A DNA stretch of 64,000 nucleotides, taken from assembly GCA_963691705.1 (NCBI GenBank), contig OY829540.1, positions 49,822,158 through 49,886,157 of the forward strand, in the 5' to 3' direction. Below, piece by piece: positions 33,409 to 43,725 of the stretch. Origin of the DNA: Viola odorata (taxonomy: Eukaryota > Streptophyta > Magnoliopsida > Malpighiales > Violaceae). How positions within the stretch are numbered: position 1 is the first letter of the stretch; each line of letters opens with the position of its first letter. Position numbers and translations under genes: made by a program. The notes beneath the pieces were generated by a model. It was not told the DNA's origin, made no database searches, and saw only the letters and a program-made list of their open reading frames with translations.

Positions 33409-33762
33409 GATTCAGACAATCCTCCTCCGTCGCCTCCGTGGAGGTCGTTCGTTCGCCGGCGAGGACGCAAGAGGCAGAGGAAAAATGCCTCAAAGGTGTC
33501 TGCGTCGCTTTTCAAGTATCATGCCCCTTCTGCTGAAAAGGGGGATGAACCCTCTCTTGCTCCCCGTGTCTTGCCAAAAATAGCTCTCCCCTCCACGAGC
33601 GCTGAAACGACGATGTCAACCACAAAAGAGGAGCCCGACCGATCACTGATACACGTAGGAAAGAGGAATGAAGAGCCTTTTCCTCCCGTTAGCAGGGAGC
33701 CATCGCTCTCGGATGATGATGTAGTTTATTGCTATGGTATCTCTTGGTCTGAGGGCGATTAG
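33409..33762 (+). pseudogene. Accessory gene 2, second copy, 5'-truncated
   Basis: Open sequence from about 33412 (DSDNPPPSPPW) matches codons 25-139 of the gene at 21703, including the basic patch and the LSDDDVVYCYG end. The start codon and promoter are lost at the junction with element B. The Met at 33496 is internal and not a real start. Confidence 0.8.
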
Positions 33763-34233
33763 TTTAGCATGTCTCGTCTCTTTGTAGATGTCGTATGGCT
33801 TTCTGAAAATGAATAAGATAACCTTCCCTTTTCTTTTGTTCCCCTATCGCCTTTCTAACTCATTTCTTCGAATGTCAAGGGTTATCACAGAGGGAGATCA
33901 GTGGCTGAGTGCAACTGTCTTTGGATTTCTAATCAATAACCGTCTTCTCTGAAAGACATAAATGACTGTCCACGCGTCTCTTTCTGCTCCGCACGTGTTT
34001 CACTTTTACAAGTTGTCTTCTTCTTCAAGTTGAACCTTTATAAGGGAAACCCTATTCTCTTTCATCATTTTTGCTAATATTCTGCAATTTTTCACACTTT
34101 CTCTTTCTCCTATGTTTCTTCATGCTCGAGGAGAGTCTCCACAACTGCTCGTCGGCGGCGACGGTCTGTTCTCTGGCTACCCATTCTAGGTATTTTGTCC
34201 CTCTCTTACCGTAGTTTATTTTCCCAATTCCTT
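33763..34233 (+). promoter_or_regulatory. Promoter region of accessory gene 3, second copy
   Basis: TATAAGG at 34039-34045 and a CTAGGTATT motif before the ATG correspond to 22399 and 22547. Otherwise non-coding. Confidence 0.5.
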
Positions 34234-36425
34234 ATGTCTCATATTGGAGCTTCTGCGAGAGTCAAAAATCCCATAGATCTCGAGGCTAAGAGAGCTCGTA
34301 GTATTTTTCATTGTGATGAAGTTTTGAGGGCGGAGTTAGAGGAGAACGGTATCACCTTCCCCTTGGGCTGTCGCCCTTATATCCCTATGAAAGATATTCG
34401 ACTTCATGACGCCATGTGGGGAACGTTTCGGCTGGTTTACTTCAAGATGTTCCTCTACGGATTTCATCTCCCAATTCATACTTCTCTGATGAAGCTGCTA
34501 AACCACTATGATCTCAATCCGGTTCAAATAACTCCGCCTTCCTGGTGTGGGATTTATGCATTCCTTCAGTCATGCGAGATGAAGCGTATTTTCACTCCAT
34601 CCCTTGATCTGTTCCGTACATTTTTCAAGTTGAGCTGTCATGCCTACTTGGTGGATATCACTCCTAGTTGGAATGACGCCGTCGTGCGATTTTTCTGGCG
34701 GAACTTCCAAGGTTTTGAAGAAAATGTGGATAATTGGAAAAATGGCTTCTTCACCCTTCGACTGTCGTCTCGCTAGTGGCGCGGAGGCTTTAATCAAAAG
34801 ATTGTTAGTGCCGATTGGAAAAACCCGGAAGTGCTGTCTAGCACCGATGTGCCCCATGTTTCTGCTCTGTTAGAGATAGAAGGGCCTTTCCGCATTCAGG
34901 AATTTGCTCGGTTCAGACCCTTGAAAGAATGTGTCGTTGGTGAGTTTTTCTTTTGTCACGTTATCGCTTCACTTTGCTTGCTATATTAATATATTCCGTT
35001 GACAGGTAGCGCTGAGGGTTGTTCCTCTGGTGGAAATAACACTCCTTTGAACGTGGTACCGCTTCAGACGCTACCTCCTTCTCCCCCACCCGAAAGTTCC
35101 AGCCATCCACTTATCCCACCGAGGAAAAGGAGGATTAAGACTGTCACAGCACGCAACGTTTCCGCCCAACCTTCTCGTTTTCTTGAGAATTGGTTGCCAC
35201 TTCGGGGTAGGGGAGTGTAGTCCAATCGTCCTGCGACTGAAACAGTTGACAGCGATAGCGAGAGCATGGATGCCGGTTCCGAACTGCGTCACGCCACTCT
35301 TGCCCAACGGATGAAGCTCAGGGCGAGGAAAAATGATCCCGTGGCGGAGTCATCTGAGGACATTAGCGAGGAGATGGCCACCGAAACGGAGCGTCTCAAA
35401 AAGAGAATCCGGAAAGAAAAAACTGGTCCCCCGATTCCTCCTTTGAAGGAAGTTAACGTAGTTCTCCCCACTGAGGTCGACACTTGTCCTATCGCGAGTA
35501 CCTCGCAAGTGGCGGAGGTTGTCAAGGCACCTTCCGTTGTTTCTTCCAAAACTGATGAGGTTTTCGCGGCGGTGGCCCTGATTCTCCGATTTCCTCCTGT
35601 ATTCCGGACGTGACCGTGCCGGTTTCAAACCCAAATGTTCCTCCTAATCCTGTCTCGAAGAAACCTCAGCCTTTATTCCTTTCGTCGATCTCGGGCGTTG
35701 GTAATTCCGTAAAGAGTTGTTCTCCTCCCTATATCGCCAACCTTTCCCCTCAAGGTCCTCAAGAAAATGTTGCATTTCAGCTGGATCTGTCGTCTTTCGG
35801 TACTGACGAGCTTCGTGCTTTAGGGATATCAGATCCGCTATCGCGAGATGAGCCGGTAGGGACCATAGTGGGCCAGATGTTTAGTTCTTCGAAGGACAAG
35901 GAAGAGTTCCTGCAGCACCCTCCTGAAGTTCAACATTCACGCCTCCTGAACGATATGCTGGCTAGCTTTCGCGAGCTGCACTATTTTCTCGAGGATCAGA
36001 GCGACAAGGTTCGACGCTCTCCCGATTCGACGGAATAATTAGACGCCGCTTTGGCGAAGGTAACAGAGTTATCCAAGCTTCAAGATCGTACCCGAGCAGA
36101 GTTGAACGAGTGTCGCGCCGATCTCACACGAGAAAGATCAAAAGGGAAGGCTAAAGTGGAGCTATGGGAGGCGGAACTAGTGGCGACTGACAAAAGAAAC
36201 TCTTTCCTTCGTGAAGAGATATTGTCCCGTGATGCGGATTTGGCCAAAGTACCCTCGAGGATAGCTTCGTGGAAAAATAAGACTATGGAGGTCTGTATCG
36301 CCGGCTTTACAGATCTCTATCGCCAGGGAACTGTTGATTTGACCAAGCTATCTGATTATACTTCCAAGAAGATAAGGGATTTAAGCGAAGGCGAGGGAGA
36401 TTTTCTTTCTCTCGGGGAGGAGTAG
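34234..36425 (+). pseudogene. Accessory gene 3, second copy
   Basis: Exon 1 is 34234-34939 (706 bp, as in the first copy), the intron 34940-35005 (66 bp) and exon 2 35006-36425. The two exon-1 stops of the first copy are absent, but a TAG at 34774-34776 replaces Trp. Exon 2 has a TAG at 35218-35220, a 22-bp deletion near 35577 between GGTGG direct repeats that shifts the frame, and a TAA at 36036-36038. An extra 12 bp near 36150 keeps more of the coiled coil than the first copy. Domains are as described for 22592-24793. The start at 34195 is not used because MSHIGAS is the conserved start. Confidence 0.8.
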
Positions 36426-37096
36426 AAGAATGGTGGCGGCGATACCTGTGCCGGCCATCGACTGGTCAAGGCCGACCCTCCGGGAAGATTTTCCTCTTTA
36501 TTCACTTTTTCTGTCTTGTAATAACGCCTTTCCGCGCAAAACGATATATGTACTTCATTTTTAGATAATAAACGATCTCTGCTTTGTTTTTCCACATTAT
36601 CCCGGAAGTTACCGGCTTGGTTAACGCCATTCCGCGTTATCTCCTCTAGTGTAGTATCGCTCTTGTCTTATTTCAAAAAATCCTTTCAGCTTTTCAGAGC
36701 ATTTAATGCTTATGATCTTCTCATTAATGCGGGAGAAAATTCATCCTGGCATAGATACATGTGTCCATTTTTTATGGCGTCATGGGATAGCGTGCTCTAT
36801 AATTTTAGCAAAATCGAAGCGTTGCCGCGCTTCTCTAGAATTGTACTCATTGCTTGAGTCTTTTCCTTGTGATCCTCTCACGCAACGACTATGACGTCTG
36901 TCATTTCTTTGACTACTAGGGTTATAAAACCCAATACTTGTTTCTTTTGCTTACTTTTGCCGTTCTCCTTTCTTCATATTTTCTCTAGCTGTCTTATTTT
37001 CTTTCCACCGTTCAAGGTTCTCGAAACGCTTTCTCTCTAAAGGTACCTCCTATTTTCTTTCGTCGTCTTCTTCATCTTTACTTTTTTATTTCTGCC
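36426..37096 (+). promoter_or_regulatory. Intergenic promoter of accessory gene 4, complete copy
   Basis: TATAAAA at 36923-36929 and AAAGGTACC at about 37040 mirror the first copy. ORFs at 36663-36894 are not conserved as proteins and are rejected. Confidence 0.5.
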
Positions 37097-39462
37097 ATGG
37101 CTAAGACTCGCCGCTCTGAGTCGAGATCTGCTGATGAGAAAAATATGGATATTACAGTTAGCAGTATCACCTCTGAGGTCGCTCTTAATGAGCATTTAGC
37201 CGCACATAATGCTGTTATCCCTGATGGTTATAAGGCCACCGTTGCCCCTGAGTCGGTACGCTTGAATAGCATTTTGACGGGCAAGCGTAGGGTCCTGTAC
37301 ACACAAATGTTCCGTTATGGTTTCCAGCTTCCCATCAACTCTTTCATAAAATAGTTGCTCATTGTCTGCGATTTGAATCCTGTTCAATTAGTCCCAAATG
37401 CGTACTGCTGCATTTGTGCCTTCTTAGAACTTTGTAAATATAAAGGGATCACTTTCCCTTCTCTTTTACTGCTTAAATCAATTTTTAAGCTGATGAAGTG
37501 TCGGGGTGTGATAACGATATCGCCCCGTTATGATGATGACTCACTCAAGTCCTTCACTTGGAAACTTCTCCACATTGAGTCCTCTGTCGATGCTTGGAAG
37601 AAAGAGTTCTTTGTGATAGATCTTCCTGAAGACCCCAGTTCCTGGTGGCGGTCTGGGTTTAACCAAGACGTCAAGGACAACGTCTGGGGTCGGCCGGAGA
37701 CTCTTCTTCAGCGTGAACAAGGCTGGTTAGACAAACTTCTTCAACTAGAAATCAACGTTCATATCCGCTATGTGGCGTGCAGAGTCGATATGAAGGACTG
37801 CGTTAGACGTGAGTGTCGAGTCGCTTCCTTCTTTTTTATCACTGATACTAATGCTAACATTATTTTGCCATCATGCAGCGACAGATCCCAACTACAAGCC
37901 TGAAAGCGTTAGGAGGCGACTGAAAAGGGCCCAGGAAAGAGAAGAAAAAGAGAAAGCCACCTCTACGGAGGCTGCCGATAACTCCACTGTTCTACCTGTT
38001 ATTTCCGTGAGCCTCGCTCAAGTATCTTCTTCCTCAGCCGGTGAGGGGAATATCGACATCCCTTTGGGTATCCCTATTGTGACCGTTGCTGCCCCTTCTA
38101 CTCGGCCGTCTCCTTCTAAAGCCCATAGGGTTCCTGACAAAGGAAAAAGGAAGAGAAGAACAAGGAGTGTTGCCGCTCTCACTCCTTCTCCGGACGCGGC
38201 AGCTTCTTCTGAAGCGCCTCCTCTTGACACAACTATTATGAGTGTGCTTTTTATCCACGATACGTTATACCTTGATGTCAGTCGTTATTTTACCCGTTTC
38301 TCTTATCAGTGTTTCTACTGAGTTCTTTGCAGGATACTGCCGCTGTTTCTACTTCCGCGTCTCTCATAGGCGAAAAGAACATGGGTTATGTGCTGTCTGG
38401 CTCTAAGAAGAGATCCCGGCCGGAGGGTGAGGGTGGAAGCTTATCTTCTACTGTCGCCGTGGCGGAAGTCAGACCGGACAGCACCTTTGTTTCTATGGAT
38501 GCTCCCCAGACTCACCCTTCTGGGTTTTTGGTGAACATGGGTACGGCTGAGACTTTCGGGGCTTCACCCAATTCCTTCGGTGGGCCTGTTCATACATATG
38601 GTCCTAACTCGGGCTATCAAGAAGGTTTACAGGACTTTACGGGCTACCACCCTCACGGTTCCTATGTCGTCCAAGGGGGTCCTTCTTCTCAAGTCCGCCC
38701 TCCTGTCCCTCTGGCCATTGTCCCCTCAAGCATTCCTTTATCGCAACGTTGTAGCGAAGGGGCCTCCACCTTTGACTTTGCTGCGGACCTAAGTTCCTCG
38801 AGTGAGCCTGGTACTGTGACTCACCAAGTGGGCTTATATGATTTTCGCAATATAGGCTTAGCGGCTCTCGGGGGCGATGGTTCAGTTGAGGTTTCGGCTT
38901 TCTTGGCAGCCCAAATACTGTCAACCGCCGCTGAGCGGGAAGCTTTCCTCTCGCAGATAGATGATGACAAGGCGAATTCGCTACGCTCTGGTCTCTTTTC
39001 CAATTTTGTGAAATTTCACTACTGGACAGAGCACGTACAGTGTCAGGCTGCTTCTCTTACTGCATCCCTTTCTGAACTTTCGCGAGAGCGAAATGAGAAG
39101 AATAAGTTGTTGGAGGAACGCACTCGATTGTTACTGGCTCAGCAGGAGCTGTCGGGGTAAGTGTCACCCTTGATGCAAAGAATGTCGTGCTGGAAGGATA
39201 GAAGTCATCATTGGCAAGGGAGAAAGCGGCCTTGGAGGAAGAGAGAGCCGCTCTGATGGAGGAATCAGCCGATAAGAGCCTGTGGCACGTCGAGCGGACG
39301 ACCACTATCTTGGTTGAATGCTTTGAAGAGGTCCATGGAGCAGATGCGTACAAAGGTGACGAGGTCACAGAGGCCTTCAAACAGAAGTCTGCCGACCTTA
39401 ATGAAGTGGGTTTTCGCTGAGCTAAGGCGGAGAGTTGGAAATGGAGGAACCCCGAGGGTTGA
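37097..39462 (+). pseudogene. Accessory gene 4 of element C: PF04195-like protein, two introns
   Basis: Exon 1 is 37097-37808, intron 1 37809-37878 (70 bp), exon 2 37879-38243, intron 2 38244-38332 (89 bp) and exon 3 38333-39462. The phases agree with the minus-strand homologue at 54470-52541, whose second intron is also 89 bp. Exon 1 encodes the domain shared with accessory gene 3 (MFRYGFQLP, NPVQLVPNAY, ISPRYDDDSL). Exon 2 has a basic KGKRKRRTR cluster, and exon 3 a Gly/Ser-rich linker and a coiled coil. A TAG at 37352-37354 replaces Glu, and the frame breaks near 39160; the end (VECFEEVHGADAY...) is in another frame. Function unknown. Confidence 0.75.
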
Positions 39463-40583
39463 CACATTCCCAAGCTTTGCCGCCTCTTCTGCAGCCATCG
39501 GGCTTCTTTTTTTTACCTCCGCGACATTATTGTTTTGGTCTTTGGAACTTGTGACCTTTCTAAGGCACTTTTATGCATTTAAATAGTTTATATCTTTGCT
39601 GCTGCCTTTTCCCTTTCTTTAGCTTTCACTTTCTGAAACTCCCAGGGCGTCGCTACCATCCTGGCGACATAATATGTTTACTTTCTCGAGCAGACTCGTA
39701 GCGTTTCAGCAACAAATATCGTTGAGGTCAGTATCGGGTTAGCTTTCCCGGCGAGCCTCATAGTATCGCCGCTTGTGCAGTAGTCAATCTTTCTGCTGCT
39801 CGAAAGGTATTCTGCACATTCTCAATTGGAAACCATCAGTAGCATAACGGGTTACAAGAGATAGTAATTACCCGTAGGAGCCTTTCCGCTGCCGTCATAG
39901 GGCATTAGTATGGAAGCTGCATGAATCGGCTTTTCCGTCAGCTCTACTTCACTAGGGATTACGCATCTAGTTACTAGCTGGAATTTCGTGATTTTTTGCA
40001 TTTCCATCTTTCCACGATCTGCCTGGAAAGTGCCTCATCTTAGTGAGTCGTCAGATCGGGACAGGCTATCACAAGGATAGGACTTTTCACTTTCAGGCGC
40101 TGTCCTCGTGTCTAGAATCATGCCCTCACTTGATGGACCGACTACACTAGTCCGGTCACTAAAATAGGACTTTTCATTTCTAGAACGGAGTTACTATTTC
40201 CCTGGGGTATGTCTTGTCTTGGTGAGCCATCTCCACGAGAACGGTCAGTATAAGAAAAGGACTTTTCACTCCAAGGATTCCAGGTTGTGCCCTCACTTAG
40301 TGAGCCATCTGATCAGGACCGGCATTCACAAGGATAGGACTTTTCACTCCCCGGGGGCGCTAGGGATCTTTCAATCCCAACGCTAGTTCAAGGCATGCTG
40401 GGTCGTGCCCTCACTTAGTGAGCCATCTGATTAGGACCGGCATTCACAAGGATAAGACTTTTCACTCCCAAGAGCCCCCATTTTTTTTATATCTGCACAA
40501 AAGCAACCACAAACACCCAAGAAAGCTCTTTCACCGAGCGTTAGCTAAGGTTAGGGTTGGCATTAGTCAAAGGTGCAGATAAA
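39463..40583 (-). repeat. Tail region of element C with palindromic repeat units
   Basis: It is the reverse complement of 32221-33244. Five diverged units with CTCACTTAGTGAG (40292-40304, 40410-40422) lie at about 40035-40480. About 95 bp near 39796-39890 is absent from B. No ORF. It separates the convergent ends of pol and accessory gene 4. Confidence 0.7.
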
Positions 40584-42255
40584 TCAAGGTCTAGGATAAT
40601 ATAATTTCAAACGAGCAATATTCCAAGAGTTAGATAGGGGAGTACCATCGAGTGTCTCCAGATGATAGGCTCCTTTTCTGATTACTCGGGTAACGCGATA
40701 TGGTCCATCCCAGTTTGGGCTGAGCTTCCCCACACATTGACCAGCCGCTCGTTTGTCTCTAAGCACCAGATCGCCTGTCTTTAACAACCGTTCTTTGACG
40801 CGCCTGTTATGGTAATGGGCCATCTTTCGTTTGTAGTGTTGCGTTTTCAGGAGGGTTTCTGCTCGGACCTCCGGTAACGCGTCAAGGTTAGCTTGTAACC
40901 TTTCCTCATTCAGCTCCTCTCGAAAGTGGGCCACTCGCAGGCTCATGGTACCGATTTCTACCGGCATAACAGCCTTGATTCTGAAGGCTAATGCGAAAGG
41001 TGTTTCTCCTGTACTGGTTCTAACGGTCATGCGGTACGCCCACATCACGTATGGCAGCTCGTCAGCCCATTTCTTTTTAGACCCCTCCAGGTTTTTCTTA
41101 ATGCCATTGAGGATGCTCCGATTTGTCACTTCTGTCTGTCCATTGGTTTCGGGGTGAGCCACGGAAGAGAATCGTTGCTCTATCCCGAATTCCGAGCATT
41201 GGTCTTTGAAGAATTGGCCGGTGAACTGTGTCCCGTTATCACTGATTAGGATACGAGGTACGCCAAACCTCATAATAACTTGGTGTTTAAAGAAACGCCA
41301 AGTTTTTTCCGCCGTGATGTTGGCCCAGGATATCGATCCCCCATTTAGCAAAAGGACAAGGAGCGATTATCTCAGATATTTCAGTGGCGGGACGTCGAGG
41401 AATTTTAGAGAACTCCTGACATTTCGGGCAAGTTTGCACATAGTCGTGGCAATCTTTCCGGATGGTGGGCAATTAGAATCCAGATCTGAAGACTTGTGCA
41501 GCCAGGGTGCCGCCCGATACGTGCATACCGCATATCCCTTCATGAATTTCACGCAAAGTGTGAAGACCCTCTTGCTCCGTTATACATTTAGCCGCTGGGT
41601 ACGAAAAGTATCTTTGAACCAGGTCCCCGTCATAATACGTACAGCGAGCTACCTGTCTCAGCACTCTTTTCTTTTCAGCGATATTCTCAAGCAGTTCTTC
41701 GTGTTTTAAGTATTTGATTATGGGGACTCGCCAGTCGTTCTTGAGTTCTTCCACACACAGAGATGCTTACTCTTCCATGAAGGAGGGTACAGGTAATTCT
41801 CAGTAATACACGCCTTTGGGTATGGATGCTTTCGGGTTTGCAGCCAGCTTGGCAAGGTTATCAGCTTCGGCGTTGTCCTCTTGAGGAATGTGCTCAAAAC
41901 TGACTTGCATGCCTTCTTTCTTTATTTCTAATAGCTCCCGCATCACTTTGGCGAGATACTAGACCATGATGCGCTCCCGAGCTTGAGAGCGCCCCAAGAC
42001 CTGGTCGATCACTAGTTTAGAGTCACCACAAATTTTTAGACGCAGGTCTCCTGTTCTTCCGGTATCGTGCCTACCTTTGGAAGAAAGGCTTCTCCCTATC
42101 CGGAGTCCGGCTAGTAACGCCTCATATTCTGTCGCATTATTGGATAATGGCTGCAGGATTCGGATAGCGTATTGTATTCGCATATCGTGCGGCCCATTTA
42201 TAAAGATTCCTGTTCCAGCCAATTCTTGACTTTTAACCCCATCTACATGAATGAT
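40584..42255 (-). pseudogene. Element C integrase and RNase H region, broken
   Basis: Minus-strand pieces at 42222-41959 (archaeal-type RNase H, NNATEYEALLAGL and GDSKLVIDQ), 41754-41473 (linker and zinc region start), 41472-41287 (CPKCQEF, GIDILG) and 41351-40584 (SDNGTQF, ETNGQTEV, to the C-terminus RLKLYYPRP). A deletion of about 100 bp near 41325 removes the segment after GIDILG, and several stops and frame changes separate the pieces. Integrase would be inactive. Confidence 0.85.
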
Positions 42256-43725
42256 CTAGAGGTCCGTATAAGTTTCCAGAAATGGGAGATCCAAATCACC
42301 CCATTCCTCTTCGGGTACGTCTGTTAACAGATCTTCTATAAAGGTGCATTGCGCTATAAAATCAGCCAAGATTTGAGCCTTCACGGATGGCCGAGACTGA
42401 TACCGCAACCCGTATTGCTCGAGTTCGAGAGCCCAGATTAGCATTCTTCCCGAGGATTCAGGCTTTCGAAATATCCTCTTTAGAGGTTGGTCAGTAAGCA
42501 CGATAACGGGGTAGGACTGGAAGTATCGGGCCATTTTTCGAGTGGCTTGTATCAGTGCGAATGTTATTTTCTCAATTCGGGTGTATCGCAACTCTGCATC
42601 TTTCAGAACGTGACTTACAAAATATACGGGGCGGTGCGCATGGCTATCGTCGGGAACGAGGACAGCACTAACCACTTCGTCGGCAGCGCCGAGGTATAAA
42701 TATAAAGTGTCACCCAGCTCCGGCCTTGTCAGCAGTAGGTCGGACGATAGGTAGTCTTTTAGGCTGACGAATGCCTCTTCACATTCTGGGGTCCATCCGA
42801 ACGGTGCTTTCTTGCGTATGACTTTGAAGAAAATGACGCATTTTTTGCCCTGTTTGGAAATAAATCGCCCTAAAGCGATGACGCGCCCCGTCAGCCTTTG
42901 TACCTCCTTAACGGTTCTTGGAGATATCATGTCTTGTATTGCTTTAATCTTTGAGGGATTAGGTTGGATTCCTTTTCGGCTGACTATGTAGCCCAGGAAC
43001 TTTCCCGTCTGAAACGCGAACATGCATTTTTGAGGGTTCAGTTTCATGCGATGCCTTCTCATTACATCAAAAACTTCCTTTAGATCTCGCAGGTGATTTT
43101 GAAAGTTCATGCTTTTTACCAATATATCGTCAACGTATGCTTCCACATTCCTTCCTATCTGTTCTTCGAATATTCTGTTTGCCATACGTTGGAATGTCGC
43201 CCCTACGTTCTTTAGCCCAAACGGCATGGCCGTATAACAGTAGTTGGCTTTGGGAGTGATGAAGGCGGTTTTTTCTTCATCTTCCACAGCCATGGGAATT
43301 TGGTGATATCCGGAGTTGGCATCAAGTGAACTCAAATATGCATACCCGGCAGTCTGATCGACTAATTGGTCAATTCGAGGAAGCGGGTAGCAATCCTTAG
43401 GGCAAGCATCGTTCAGATCAGTAAAGTCAATACACATGCGCCAATCTCCGTTGGGCTTAGGAACGAGAACGGGGTTGGCCAACCAGGTAGGGTACTGAAC
43501 TTCGCGGATGAACCTCGCCTCAAGGAGCTTCGTGATTTCTTTATCGACGGCTAAAACATTTTCCGTAGAAAACGCGCGTCGCTTTTGCTGGACCGGTTTG
43601 ACGCTAGGGTCAACATTGAGCCGATGTTCTGCTATTTCGCGCGATATTCCTGCCATGTCTTCGGGTTTCCATCCAAATTCTCCTCGACACTCGTTCAATA
43701 ACCTGGCCAACTAAAGGTTTTCTTC
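42256..43725 (-). pseudogene. Element C RT and native RNase H
   Basis: A 484-codon open frame (43710-42256) holds RT motifs CIDFTDLNDACPKD, SLDANSGYHQIPM, MPFGLKNVGATFQR and YVDDILVKS, then the RNase H start (LYLYLGAADEVVSAVL). It ends at a TAG at 42256, before the archaeal-type RNase H. This is the best preserved pol part of C. A TAG just upstream of the frame separates it from the protease. Confidence 0.88.

Noticed and set aside
33496..33762. An 88-codon gene starting at the Met at 33496
   Set aside because: Alignment to 21703-22122 shows this Met is internal and the true start was lost at the junction with element B.
36663..36894. Small ORFs also seen at 25073-25261
   Set aside because: They lie in the promoter region of accessory gene 4 and are shared only because the whole block is duplicated. 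They show no protein-like composition.
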